64,000 bases of DNA from positions 5,584,444 through 5,648,443 of the forward strand of contig OX345639.1 in the NCBI GenBank assembly GCA_947044365.1, written 5' to 3'. Within the stretch, counting starts at the first letter, position 1. The number at the start of each line of letters is the position of its first letter. The notes under the pieces are model-generated. The model was not told the origin of the DNA, made no database searches, and saw nothing but the letters and a program-made list of their open reading frames with translations. This DNA comes from Petrosia ficiformis (lineage: Eukaryota; Porifera; Demospongiae; Haplosclerida; Petrosiidae). Of this stretch, positions 45,833-63,004 are shown one piece after another. The position numbers were made by a program, and so were the translations under genes.

Positions 45833-47293
45833 CTCACACTTTCAACATAATTATTGTGCGCTTGCAATCATTATAATTATACAAATCTACAACTCATTTT
45901 TATGGTGCTTAGTTTCGTTCCCATACTTGCTGAAGGTAGTTTTCCTTCAGCGAGTCAGGAATGAGACTAGTTACTCTCGTACATCACCAGACACCTTATG
46001 TTAATTGATCTTGTATAGCCAGACCCAACCTACTGCAAAGATTAACTTCATGGAGAATGAGACTGATGCTTTGGTATAGTATATAATTTTATATTATATT
46101 TATATATATATATAATATTATTATATATATATATATATATATATAGTTTGCAGTATTATTAGTACAAGGATTTTTTTTCTTTCTAAAACATTCTCTGACT
46201 ATGTTTACTTCTCAGGTTTGCTGTTCAAGGTCAGGTGGTAGGAATTTGTTCACTACCTGGTAATCGTTTAGGTGGAGCTAGGCGAAGCCTTCCTGCTGAT
46301 CTTAAAACATTACAGAGATGTGGTATACAAGACATCTTTGTGCTCTGTAGAGATGCTGAACTAAACAGGTATATAACACGAAATAACCTTAATCAGAAAT
46401 TTCTTTCAAATTGGAGTACTTACTTAAACATGATTTAGTAGGTTATGTTTTGTAATAGTAGCTTCTTGCAAATCATTGACTTTAAAATACATTTTTAACA
46501 ATTCAAAGTATTATGGTACAGAGTACAAAATAACCATTGTATATCAAGTGGTCAATGAGTCTGGCCAAAAGTAGTTTGGTGGCAATAAAGTATATTTTGC
46601 TTATGATATTATTATTATTTTGATGAAGTAAAGGAGAGTTTATTGTTTTGTCCACTCTTAAAATGTTTTTGAATTTGAAGTAAAATGATTCAATTATTTG
46701 GTTCTCCCCCCTTGTGAGTGAGTAATCATTGTTATTCTACAGATGCCGAGTACCCACACTTCTTCATGAGTATGAACAACATGAAATAGCTGTACATCAC
46801 TTCCCTATAGAAGAAAATAATATTCCAAATCTTATCCAGTGTATTCAGCTGCTTTCTGAACTTCATAAAACTATCACAAGAAAAAAGACCGCTGTTCAGT
46901 AAGAGAATATTACCTGACTCAATTATCAGTTTTATTTTTTATTGTACATATAGTTGTTATGATGGAAATGGACGAACTTGTTTGTGTAAGTTTATAGCTG
47001 TATTAATGAAACGAGTTCACTATATGCCATTACACAGTGTTAGCAATGTATGCTATGATAATGGATGAATACCTGACGGCTGGTAATGCAATTGAATTAG
47101 TGAGAGGTGTCAGAGGACCAGGGGCCATACAAACTGTCAAGGTACAATCAATAATCAATACATCTTTTCAATTAATTGTAACATGTCATGATCAGCATTA
47201 CTACACTCTTTTCCTTTATATCAGCAATACAATTTCATAATGGGATTTCATCGTCACATTGGTGAAATAAGACCTCGTGTGTTTCAATCATAA
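45596..47293 (+). CDS. CDKN3: CDKN3/KAP-like dual-specificity phosphatase
   Basis: Seven exons: 45596-45607, 45662-45744, 46216-46368, 46743-46898, 46954-46985, 47038-47141, 47225-47293. Phase is kept, giving 202 residues (human 212). The acidic start (PPPSPDSDWDSDKEED) precedes GICSLPG, DLKTLQRCGIQDIFVLC and RVPTLLHEYEQ. The PTP catalytic loop HCYDGNGRT (HCX5R) is encoded by two exons (46898/46954 junction). VRGVRGPGAIQTVKQYNF follows. KAP removes the activating T-loop phosphate from CDK2. The first exon codes only MVYF; ATG at 45596 is chosen because the upstream ATG (45583) meets a stop after splicing. A possible extra exon at 46019-46072 does not keep phase. Confidence 0.92.
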
Positions 47294-47486
47294 TCTATGA
47301 ATGGCTGCAATCATCAACTTACGTGTAATTTTATATTTTGTTTTCAAAGTTTTTTTTTCTACACATACATAGTTTTCTTTGTTCCCAGTATCTTTTTTTT
47401 GTTTTTTGATAAGGAATCTGAAATGTTTAAAAGGATTCGTATAAAGTGTGTAATATCTTATAATAGAATACTTAATACATTATGTT

Positions 47487-48231
47487 TCATGTATGCTGCT
47501 TTGAAACCATGTGTCTCATGAGAAAATTGTTAAGTTTTTCCAGTTTTTTCACATCTTGTAACTGGTCTGTCCTGTATTTGATACACTATAACAAAAAGAT
47601 ATAATAATTATGGAGAATAGGGTAACTCGTGATGTTTTAGTTTTACTACAGTAGAAGCAAAGCCACTAAGGGTAAGTTTACATGAAGTGCAAGATCTTTA
47701 ACACTATAGAGAAGGAGTTTGTATTCCTAAACAGAACTTCACACTGTCCCAAAATAATATAGTACAGCTTGAATGATTATGGGTTTTCTCTAGTCGTTGC
47801 CCAGACTAGTCGTGACAATCAAAATTAACCTTCATACCTACCAGTGAAACAAATGACTTTTGAGAAATGTGTTGATGTGTGATAAATTGTGTTTGCGTGG
47901 TGGGAGGACAGAGAACTGTCAGGATGAGGAGTGTACAACTTTCCTTGTCTAATGACATAGTTACAATTCAGCTTTGGTATGATCCTATAGATCTATGGTT
48001 TGTCCCTTTAGCTACGAACGTAAACTATTTGTAACTCACCACTCTATCATCAGTTATTTTCAAAACTAGTGAACCATCACAGTGTCTGTATTTCACTACA
48101 AATCTGGCCTACAATTACAAAATCATTCATGTAATTTCAAACAAACCTCTATAACTTACCTTCCAAGGATCTTGTGAATATAGCCTATCTGCTGCTTTAG
48201 AAAACTCGTCCCAGTTATCCAGGTATGGCAT
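47487..48231 (-). CDS. SRP9: SRP9, signal recognition particle 9-kDa protein
   Basis: Three exons (minus), 48231-48160, 48108-48040 and 47585-47487, give 79 residues (human 86). Sequence features are MPYLDNWDEFSKAADRLY, ARFVVKYRHCDGSLVLKITD, and CIKYRTDQLQDVKKLEKL followed by MRHMV. All align without gaps to vertebrate SRP9. It pairs with SRP14 on the Alu domain of SRP RNA and mediates elongation arrest in the cytosol. Its start faces ZCCHC9 across 110 bp, and its end faces CDKN3 across 193 bp. Confidence 0.94.
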
Positions 48232-48341
48232 ATTTGTACAGTGTTAGCACAATGAACACATGTGCAATAATAATACATTACATGTACATGTACATTAATT
48301 AAGGGGTGTGGTATATTAGTAACCCACGTGGAAATTTAATT
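48232..48341. promoter_or_regulatory. Bidirectional promoter SRP9/ZCCHC9 (110 bp)
   Basis: Sole DNA between divergent starts. Contains ACATGTACATGTACAT palindromic repeats and AAGGGGTGTGGTAT (a CACCC-type motif, 48301-48314). Function inferred from position. Confidence 0.55.
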
Positions 48342-50625
48342 ATGACTCGTACAGCGAGAAAGGATAGGAAGAAACACTTAGACTCTAGTTCCTGGACTGA
48401 ACTATCATCTACAACTCTTGTTAAAGAACAAGAAAGAGATAAGAAATTTGAAAGTGGTAAGTTCATTTATACTAGTACCATATTCTGTCCACCCTTTTGT
48501 ACTCTAAATTAGAACTTTGAAACCATGTATAGTACAAGAATGAGACTTACATTAGCAGAACAGGGTTGAGACAGAGATCTTGGGTGCATTATAGCAATAT
48601 CAGATCGACTGAAAACAATGACACTCATATGACACCACACCTCCAACCCATGTGTATCAGTATGGTCCATAGATGATTGATAGATAGATAGATAGATAAG
48701 TTTTCATTGTCAACAAGAAATGTCCCATTAGCCATGGGCTGGTCTACCTGGCAGTCCATACTAATGCATGAGTTAGAGGTATGGTGTATTGTGAATATTA
48801 ACAAGGTGCTGTTCTTCTCAATTGATCCTGAGATTGTGGACAGACTTTAGATATAATTATATAAATATATGAGTAGGAATACTGCAATTTATGTTTTGAT
48901 ACCTGTAGTTGATAGAAGTCATAAAAGGAAAAAAGATTTATTGCATGATGTTTCTGGACAACGTATTACTAAAAGAAAGAAAAAGAATAAGCACTTAAAA
49001 TTAACTATGAACGATATTCCGGAGTTATCAAAAGAGACCGTCAGCAGCAAGAATGAGGAAGATTCAATATCTAGAAGAGCTTCAGAACTAAAGAATGAGA
49101 AGTTAAAATCTTCGACAGATGACAAACAGTTGAAACTTACTAATAGAAGGAAGAAAGGAAGACAAGTTGGTAAAACTAAGAGAAATATTCAAGCTAAAAG
49201 AACGTTTGAAGAAAATGTTGATGAGAAACGGTTGAAAAGAAGAGAACAGAGGAGAATTAGGAGGGCTAAAGCGAAAGTAACTTCATTATTAAATTTGTTG
49301 ATTTTTATAATTCAATTCACATTCTTCTAGGTTTGTTTTAATTGTAGACAACCAGGGCATAGACTTGAAGAATGTCCTAACCAAGAACAAGAAACAGGTT
49401 TATGTTTCAAGTGTGGTTCTACTGAGCATAGCATTAACAGATGTAAAGCCAAACTCCCTCCAGGTAGATAAATACTTTATTGATTCATGAAGACAGCATC
49501 TCGATAGTAGTAATACAAATAAAATATTTTACAACCAGTCTTGGTTTTTCAAAAGGAGTGCAATAATATTGACTGTGTTTGAAATATTTAGACAGAGAAA
49601 TGTGATTGGTGTTAAGTTTCATTTTTTTTAAATTAGGTACATTTCCATTTGCTAAATGTTTCATATGTGGTGAAGATGGTCACTTGTCAAGAAGCTGTCC
49701 TGACAATCCCAGAGGCCTATATCCTGAAGGTAAACACGATTAGAGTACAGGTGCTACAATCTTGAGAAAAATTTTACTTTAAATGCTTGACTGGATGAGG
49801 AAACAGGCCATTCACCTGAATTGTGAATGTTGGATTCAAATTATTATTTTTCCCCTACTATATAGTATCACATAGTCATGGAATTGTTGAATGCACATGG
49901 CACTTCACTGGTATCCCGGTGAGGTATGTTCGGCTGAGGGTCGTTTAGAATGTTTGTCTGAGAATGTTGGTAATGCTAGCTGTATGGCAGTATTGTTTTT
50001 TTTCCCACGAGGAGGGTGGGCTTGTCTGGAAACAAATGGGTTGCAACTTGCAAACCTACCTAGGATTTCTTCATACATCATATTTAGCTGTGTACTTAAT
50101 GCAGTGTTTCCCCCAAAGGGTGGTAACATGGCGCTCCACCACCCTTTAGTCTTGCTCCCCCACCCTTTAATGATAAAGTTTATGCTGAAAAACAATACTG
50201 ATTGAACATTGTTAACCAGACGTCATGTACCGCGGATGTACTCCCCCACCCTTAATAATTATCCTAGGGGAAACGCTGCTTAATGGAATCCATTAAGCAA
50301 GTATTTACAATTTGTTCAAAATTGTTTTGCAATATTGATTTTGTTTCCTTTCTGTCACACACTCATAATTATTACAGGAGGGTGTTGTAGTCTTTGTGGT
50401 TCAGTGGAACATTTGAAGGCAAACTGTCCGACTAAACATAATACATCACAATCAGGTATATTCACATAGCTTCAACATTTTATGTTATTAAAATATTCTA
50501 CAGGTGAGACTACAGTTCTAGATGTGACTGTCAACTCTAGCAGTGCAGATGCTGATAGTTTTAATTCCTCAAAACCAACACAAAGGAAAGCTCACAAGAG
50601 TACACCCAAAATAGTCAAATTTTAA
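48342..50625 (+). CDS. ZCCHC9: ZCCHC9, CCHC zinc-knuckle nucleolar protein
   Basis: Six exons, 48342-48456, 48909-49276, 49331-49463, 49637-49729, 50378-50455 and 50504-50625, give 302 residues. The N-terminus MTRTARKDRKK and a Lys/Arg-rich region with many KRKK motifs suggest nuclear/nucleolar targeting. Four zinc knuckles follow in order: CFNCRQPGHRLEEC, CFKCGSTEHSINRC, CFICGEDGHLSRSC and CSLCGSVEHLKANC. The third is followed by the family-specific PDNPRGLYPEGG, and the protein ends PKIVKF. The knuckles bind single-stranded RNA; the yeast relative is an rRNA-processing factor. Intron 4 carries an inverted-repeat element (50095-50290). Confidence 0.95.
50095..50290. repeat. Inverted-repeat element in ZCCHC9 intron 4
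   Basis: Ends TTAATGCAGTGTTTCCCCC and GGGGAAACGCTGCTTAA are imperfect reverse complements. The interior contains repeated CCACCCTTTA/AAAGGGTGG. About 195 bp, MITE-like. Confidence 0.72.
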
Positions 50626-50894
50626 AAACTGTTTAATAGTTATCAATGAGTCAATAAACAGCACTTCACACAACTACTTGCTACTATAAATAGGAAACTG
50701 CACTTAACTAATTTGTACTTGGATTGTACAACGGCTATAAAAGGCATCAAGATGTAATTACAGGTCTAATGACGCCAAAAGAAATACATCATGTAAAATT
50801 ATGTTATCAACCAAATTAAACAATACAGTGTTTTAAAAGTACAGAAAAAGAAAAAAGGTTTCAAATGTTTATTAAGTATATAAATGTCAGTAGG

Positions 50895-53314
50895 TTATTC
50901 GTCTCTTTCCTCATTGTCATTGACCTGTGGGGAAGGAGAACGAGACCTCATTTCCTCTTCTCTCCTGGGGCTATCATCACGACGAGGAGAAGCTGAAGGG
51001 GAATGACTTCGAGAACGTTCTTTTTCTTTTTCTCCGCTTCCTGAACGATTGTCACGAGGAGATGCACTTCGGCTACGATCATTTGGAGAATGAGAACGGC
51101 GTTCCTCATCTTGTGATTTTTCAGGTGACCGATCAGGTGATCTATCTTTAGATTTGTCTCTAGATCTGGAACGGCTTCGAGAGCGATCTCGAGAACGAGA
51201 TCTGGAACGTGGAGAACGACTTCTATGACGAGATCGACTCCTAGATCTGCTCTTAGAGCGGGACCTGGAATGACTATGAACAAAAACTTATAAATCCAGT
51301 AAAAACTTTTAAAATGTCTTAACATACCTTTTCTTACGACCACGATAATCATCAATTAGTCTGAGACGACGTCCATTTAATTCTGCACCATCCAATTTCT
51401 TCAAAGCAATTTTCATGTCATCGTGAGTGGCATACTCTACAATGCTGTAAATGGTATATTGTTAGATTACAATGAAAAGATTTCATAGTGTTACCTACCC
51501 TTCCCCTACTCTTTGCTTGTGAGCATCAGCATATGTTATCTCTCCTGCAGATCGCATGAAATCTTTCAAGTCCTGATGTATATGTAGAAATTGAAGAGAG
51601 GTTAAAAAAGTAAAGTGTAGTTAGTCTATTATAATATAAATATATATAATGATGAGACGGCATCTTCAATGCAGTGTAGGAACAGTCTTCTGGTCACAAA
51701 TTCTCTCTGCTCTAAAGCTAGCATCCTCTAACTGACATCAGACCATACACATACATATATAGCGAACAATGTACATGTACATATTACCTACTTGAATGTA
51801 CAGTGTATATACACACAAGCACAGGAGGAACTACATACCCTTCGAAGCTGTATGTAGCTATTTATCAGGCCATCACATGTATACACATACAAAGCTTCCT
51901 GATTGGAGGAACTAGAACCACAAAAACGCCGAGGGGGGCACAAAGGAGGGGAGTCTACAAGTAGGGCATCTAGACCCTCTTTATCATGTTGTAGTGAGCA
52001 GAAGGCAAAGCCTAGGAGAGCTCCGCAAGTACAGAGCCAGACTCAGACAACAGACCAGTACCCATATGAACCACCTTCAGACCAGTGAACACACACTCAC
52101 AAAAGTATCACACATGCCTTAATAGAAACAAAATGAATGTAATCAAGTATAATTATATACATGTACATAAAAAGGTTATGTGTACACATATACGTAGGCT
52201 TAACAAAACAATGACTCAAAATAATCTAAATGTACTTGTACTAAAGCATGACTAGAAGCTAACACTACAAGATGCATTCTAATGAGCTCATTTCTGCTTT
52301 CCTTACCATTCAACCACCTGGTGAAGGAAATTTGGTATCTAAGAAGTCTAACGATTGATTCTCTTGAATACCAAATTTTATTAGTTTCCTATACTAAATA
52401 AATGGCAAAACATTTGAAGTGTTTCAAATTATTCAGTGGAAAAATTTTTTTTTATTCCTTTCGTATTAAAAATTACGTTGTGCATGCATGTACAATTATA
52501 ACCTGTATAATCTACTATGCTCACCTGCCAGCTGACCCTGCTCGAAATATTCTCAACCAAAATTCGATAATCAGTACGTAATGGAGGACCATATCGACTA
52601 AAGAAGACAAAAGATTAATGTAATTACATGGTAAGGAAGTTGACAAATACATTCTAAAGTCTATTCACATTTATGACCTCAAATTTACATGTAGGATGTA
52701 ATAACAATATAGGACGGTTAATACATTATTACAATAGTGAAACAAATAGATGAAATTTGACATTCAAAAAGGACCATAACGATTGTTGATCATTGGAAGC
52801 AAAATTTTTTCGAGGTCATGATAATCTTTATATTACCTGTTATTCTGGTGACCTCTACCTCCTCCTCTGTCTCCTGAACGGTAATAATCTCTACGAGGAC
52901 GATCATTATAACGATATCCTCCACCGCCTCTTCCACCACCATCGTGATCCCTAGATCCACTACCACCATGGGCTGGTTCCACTATAACTCTATTAAATTT
53001 TGGATAGAATAAGCACATGGAAAGTTACACTTCATTTACCTTTCACCAAGCAATTCTCTTCCATGTAATTCCATTACAGCATCTTCTGCATCTCTGTTGT
53101 CATCAAATTCCTATATTGATAATAATAGTAATGTAATAATGAACAAATTATATATATATATATATGTTACATCCTTATCACTTACAACAAAACCAAATCC
53201 ATTCTTTAAATTAATGTCCTTTATCCTGCCAAATCCTCTGAAAAATCTCTCCACATCCTTTTCTTTGGAATGATAAGGCAATCTTCCTATGTACACGCGA
53301 TTGTAAGACGACAT
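50895..53314 (-). CDS. SR splicing factor, SRSF4/5/6 (B52/SRp55) type
   Basis: Seven exons (minus): 53314-53186, 53110-53040, 52989-52837, 52597-52525, 51572-51499, 51444-51328, 51273-50895. They give 331 residues. RRM1 begins [20 protein letters not shown] with NGFGFV as RNP1. A Gly/Arg-rich linker follows ([20 protein letters not shown]). RRM2 is a pseudo-RRM with the diagnostic SWQDLKD split across exons 4/5. The last exon encodes an RS domain with dense SR dipeptides. Such proteins bind exonic enhancers and recruit the spliceosome. The subfamily is clear, but which vertebrate paralogue it matches is not. Its start faces SYNJ2BP across 135 bp. Confidence 0.93.
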
Positions 53315-53449
53315 ATCTTTGAAGAGAGCCAAGAAAAATGAGGTGGACAAGTGTTGAAGTGTGCTGCTTTTTTTTCACTGCGCATGCGCGTTCATAACAA
53401 AACCCCGCCCAATAAATGAATTTATAATATTATGAGTATACAGAGTATC
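53315..53449. promoter_or_regulatory. Bidirectional promoter SR protein/SYNJ2BP (135 bp) with NRF1-like site
   Basis: Contains TGCGCATGCGCG at 53379-53390, a perfect match to the palindromic NRF1 consensus (YGCGCATGCGCR), and CCCCGCCC (53403-53410), a GC box. Both stand out in AT-rich DNA. NRF1 is known to serve housekeeping and mitochondrial genes; SYNJ2BP is a mitochondrial outer-membrane protein. Use in this organism is inference. Confidence 0.7.
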
Positions 53450-56024
53450 ATGTCAACTAAAGGAGAGAAGGTTGTTTTAGAAAAACGAGGAGCAGGTGTG
53501 TATTTATGTAAATCAAGAAGTAATTAGTGTATTTAATTCATATACATTCATAATAAAATGTATTCATATGTCTGAGTATTTATATAGGATTGGGTTTCAC
53601 AATACGAGGTGGTGTAGACTATGTCCATGTTCCTGATGATCCAGGTATCTTTGTGACATCTGTCAAACAAAATGGTGCTGCAGCAAGGGATGGCAGACTG
53701 AAACCTGGAGATAAGATACTAGAAGTATGGTCACTCAACTATACATATACACATGTATATAATTATTATAATATGAAATGTAACTGTCGGGAACCAAATG
53801 CCACAGAAGAGCATTATTATATTGCTTGTTGTTCTCCCATTTTATACAGAAACTCAATATATTATAGTCTTTAAAAGCTGTACAAAGTAGCAAACATTTA
53901 AAAGAGTTTATTGGAATAAATGTTGCAGCAGTTTGTCCCATAAAGGAGCGTTAATAATTGAAAAAGTAGTTGAAATGTGGTTTAATGGTTATTATATACT
54001 CGCCAGACATCTATCAAGAGGTGGATTGGATGGGAGTGTGGTCAATAGGTATTGTGTATCATCTATAAATATTTAATGAATTGCTACATGTATGTTTGAG
54101 GCCAGCTCTATCTATTAGCTTGCACTTTTGCAAAATTAAATGTTAATTTTGGTTTGGTTGTGGTTCATAATTATTAATAATGTATTGCTTTATTAACAGA
54201 TTAATGGAAATGACCTCAGATCTATATTGCATGACCAAGCAGTATCTTTGTTTCATCATGCTGGAGAGAGTGTAGTTCTCTTAGTAGACAGAGGAGCTGA
54301 AGACAGACTTAGGGTGAGTTTGCTTAATATATGTTTGTTTTTCTGTAATCATAAAAATATTTATTACCACTCTCACATTTTCAATTGGGTTAAGTGAGTG
54401 ATTCTGATCAACTATCTGTCTGTCTGTCACGAAAAATAAAGATATAATTATAGAGAAAAAATTTAAATGATTCTCTAGAATTTTTAAAGTAAAGGGCATA
54501 TGATTAATTATTAATTATAATTTACCATGCCCTGAAACATCACCATCAATGAACTGTCAACTAGAGTTACAAGTTTATATCAATGGATTTTATGTTATAT
54601 AGAGCAGGGGTGTGGAAACAGCCAGTCATGCAGGACATTGTCTGATACATCTAGTGAATGTCCGGTAAAACGAAACTGAACTGTATACAAAGTATATGGG
54701 GAGCAGGACAAGAGTGGCAAAAATAGGCCAAAATGTCCGGCAGTTGGCTCAATGTTTCCACACCCCTGATATAGAGTAGTTCGTTTTAGGTTAGCTCAAT
54801 ATGGTTCTGAGCTCTTGATTACTGTATAATCCCAACCATTCAGGCTTGTCCTGCATTTGTGGTTTTATAAAGTTACTGGACCATTAATAGTGATCAGTAC
54901 TACTTGTTGTGTGTACATGTATTAATTTTTATCTGTTTGTATTTGCAGGCACCACAAGAGTCTCCATCACTTCCAATTTCACAACAGACATCAACAGCAA
55001 CAAATGTACGAATTTTTATTGTAGCTCAAACTCAACCAGTTTAGAGAGCTATCCTGAGTAGATAATTACCATCAGTGCTGCTTTCTGCAAAGACCCTTGT
55101 TGAGTTTGTACTACATTATTACTCTGCATAGGATAGTTTATCTGATAAAGATAAAACCTATTTGTTCTAATTGTAAAAACAGAAGCACGGGTTGCCTCTC
55201 TTCCCCCCTTTAAAAGATTCCTGAATAAAACCCTAGATAATAATTGTGGTAGTACTGATAGGTCTTATGCAGTGCATAGCTTGACTATTTGTTATGAATT
55301 CCATTTGTCCCTCCCATGCATTTTTCATTTCTTTGAAGACTACCCTTTTAGTAAACCAAACTATATCTAAATTACAGGTCTACTGTAATAAATATAACCA
55401 TCTGAAAATTCTGAAAGGCAAATAATGAACACTTCAACAAAAATTAAATTCCTTTTAGCAAGCTTATCTTTATTTTATAGCAATAATTATAACTAAAGAC
55501 GGTTGCTATTGTAATACTAAATTAACACCACTGCTTGAAATAGTTTTTCAAAGTGTCCAGTAGAAACATATGGACAAAACAATATTTGACCAACAAGTTG
55601 TGGATTTTGTCCAGAAAAAAAAAGTCTCACAAACCAGCATTGTACCTGTTTATGGGTTATGAGATATACAAGTAACACACTAGGCTATGACTGCTTTGAC
55701 TAATAATTAATCTTGCTGTGAGGTTACTGTCCTTATTTTGTTGTATTATTCTCATAACCAATCAGACAATTTATCCAGACAAATACAATTTTGTCTGGAC
55801 AAAGAGGCAAAATGTCCCGAAAATGTCCAATTGCTGGATATTATTTCAAGCACTATAACACTAATGTATACCAACCACTCTTCTCTTATCTCCTTGTTAA
55901 TCTATTCTCTCTGCAGTCCTCTTTGCAGATTTATAGAAAAAGATACTGGATACCAACAGTAATATTGATTATACTGCTTGGAATTCCAACTGGTTATTTC
56001 ATTTTTAGACGTTTACGCCGATAA
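53450..56024 (+). CDS. SYNJ2BP: SYNJ2BP/OMP25-like PDZ protein, mitochondrial tail anchor
   Basis: Five exons, 53450-53495, 53588-53724, 54200-54313, 54949-55005 and 55917-56024, give 153 residues (human 145). A single PDZ domain starts with the carboxylate-binding loop GLGFTIRGG, then [35 protein letters not shown] and [14 protein letters not shown] Ser/Thr/Gln linker leads to a C-terminal helix ([19 protein letters not shown]) with a basic end (RRLRR), typical of outer mitochondrial membrane tail anchors. The family links synaptojanin-2 and other PDZ-ligand proteins to mitochondria. Introns hold two MITE-like elements and an ACTAAAA-family repeat. Confidence 0.93.
54605..54768. repeat. MITE-like element, SYNJ2BP intron 3
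   Basis: Terminal repeats CAGGGGTGTGGAAAC and GTTTCCACACCCCTG are exact reverse complements at the two ends of a 164-bp segment. The interior contains TGTCCGG in two places. Confidence 0.85.
55533..55852. repeat. MITE-like element, SYNJ2BP intron 4
   Basis: Ends GCTTGAAATA and TATTTCAAGC-like (TTATTTCAAGC) are reverse complements; the next inward motif is GTGTCCAG versus a TGTCC-containing segment. Interior TTGTCTGGACAAA repeats. About 320 bp; ends before the last exon at 55917. Confidence 0.65.
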
Positions 56025-56486
56025 TGAAGGAGTACTGTATGATTTATTTAGATATTGTCTCAAGATTTAGAAATTTCTAACTATAATCATTGTTTGTAAT
56101 ATTTATAACCTCGTATTTCATTCTATTATTATTATTTATTACATTGTATTATTATATGATGTTATCATGTGATGTCATAAAATAATCTGTATCAGTTATT
56201 ATCGGCCGTTATTAGTATTAATTATCTATGGTATCAGTATCAGCTGGTTTTGCGTGATGTAACCAATATTGTAGATCACTGAAAATGATTAAAGCACCAT
56301 TCATAGCCTTAGTTTCATTGTCAAGCCATTTGGTAGGTAGTCTCGTCCGCGATCCTCGCGGCGCCGATCTCGAAAAGGGGTGGAGTCTGGGGGCGAGACT
56401 TAAATTTTGTGGGTGTGTCACGTGGGGGGAGTATTATTTCTTGTGAATATATTTTGGTGGGTGTCATTTCTTGTACACATTTCAAA
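56025..56486. other. Spacer SYNJ2BP to C19orf47 homologue
   Basis: SYNJ2BP 3' UTR, then at 56340-56399 a CG-rich element starting GTCTCGTCCGCGATCC and ending GGCGAGAC, related to 26759-26907. Then GTGGGTGTGTCACGTGGGGG (about 56410-56429) with a CACGTG E-box, probably the promoter of the next gene. Confidence 0.55.
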
Positions 56487-61733
<5,247 letters not shown>

Positions 61734-61828
61734 ACTTGTTTATAAAAAAAGATTTTTGAAAACCTCTGTGTAATTGCTGTAATGGGTGTGGTCACTTTTA
61801 AGTTAGAGGTGTGGTTTAAAATATAAAT

Positions 61829-62893
61829 ATGTCTGTAGATGAGGAAGCACTTCTGGAAGAGAAAGATGCTCATGTTTTGTTTCCTGTAGCTAGATACAGA
61901 GGAGAGAAAGTAAAGTATACTTGGACTTGTATATGGGACGAAATTAAGTAAGCATAATTATGATACATACTTCACATTAGATTGTAAGTATAGGGCTATA
62001 GTTTACATGTCGTGTGACTCAAGCTGTACAAGCATAGGTTTGTAGTTTACATGTTATGTGACTCATGTCTTTTGATTGGTTCACTTAGCTAGATCCCTAT
62101 AAATAACTAGTGATAGACAAAATATAGAAATACGAGATGCTGTTTGCAAGACTTGATATGCATGCTCCACGGTTTTCTTCTTGATATTTTCCATGTCACA
62201 AGTGACAAAGGAATGGTTGGTTTTAATACATTCTTTGGAAATGGTAATTGTAATTATCTCCACCTAGTATTTATCTTGGCTCCACTTTGAAACTACCAGA
62301 CTGAAGAATTTCAACATTCTTCTTGCAGTAGGAAGAATGTAGCCATGCGGTATGTGACACCAGGTATAATGTTTCTCTTAGTAGTATTTTGCTACTCAAA
62401 ATGTCAGATTGACTGTTTATACTATTGCAGTGTCTACAGTCCTGACAGTGGGACCAGTATATATTTCCTTAGAGTTGCAGCAATGACCAAATTCAATGAA
62501 CCATAGGGTGTCGTGTATTTAGGGTACCAAATTGGATTTAGTAACCATCTTCCGTTGAAAGCTGCTTGATTTCCCAGCCCAGTGTGTCATTCTGGTTTCA
62601 CTTCCTGTGGTTTTCAATGATAATCATTATCTATGCATTGAATTCCGTTGACAGGACTCTGGGCATAATCTTAACACTATTGTACATTAATGTAAGCTAC
62701 ATTTATCATGTAACTTCTTTTGATATGTTATAATTCACAAACACCATCTTATTACAGGTGATATTCTCGATATATTGTACCAATTATAATCGGTGCATTT
62801 GTGGTAATAGGAGTCCTTTTACTAATTGTCTTACTAATTAGTAAACTCGGGGGTGGGTCTTCACAGAATGGCTCAGGGAATGACGAAGCCTAG
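61829..62893 (+). CDS. Candidate small single-pass membrane protein, two exons, in-frame TGA at the junction
   Basis: Exon 1 starts at ATG 61829, 95 bp after the previous gene, and encodes 39 residues ([18 protein letters not shown], then PVARYRGEKVKYTW). It ends at the donor AATTAA|GTAAGC (61947). An acceptor at 62757 leads to a segment encoding YSRYIVPIIIGAFVVIGVLL, more hydrophobic residues, KLGGGSSQNG and NDEA, ending TAG at 62891-62893. In the phase set by exon 1 the first full codon after the join is TGA (62759-62761), and the hydrophobic segment follows it. I found no other acceptor or middle exon that avoids this. Possible explanations: a missed exon, a sequence error, a product stopping after about 40 residues, or recoding of UGA. 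The family is not recognised. Confidence 0.4.
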
Positions 62894-63004
62894 ACATTTC
62901 TTCTATCTTCTGTAATCCTCCTTTCTTTCCAATGAAGATCTCTACGGAAGTATATGGTCTTCGATATGTCTTTGTTCCCGGAATGTTTTAGGTTCACTTG
63001 TGCT

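Noticed and set aside
49891..50205. 104-residue plus-strand frame in ZCCHC9 intron 4
   Set aside because: Overlaps an inverted-repeat element and lies between well supported zinc-knuckle exons; no family.
51903..52088. 61-residue open frame in an SR-protein intron
   Set aside because: Composition only; lies on the opposite strand within a well supported intron, no recognisable family.
62918..62975. SECIS element after the small membrane-protein candidate
   Set aside because: An ATGA at 62932 and a downstream CGAT exist, but the strand pairing between them does not form a long helix and the best pairing destroys the ATGA/GA quartet.
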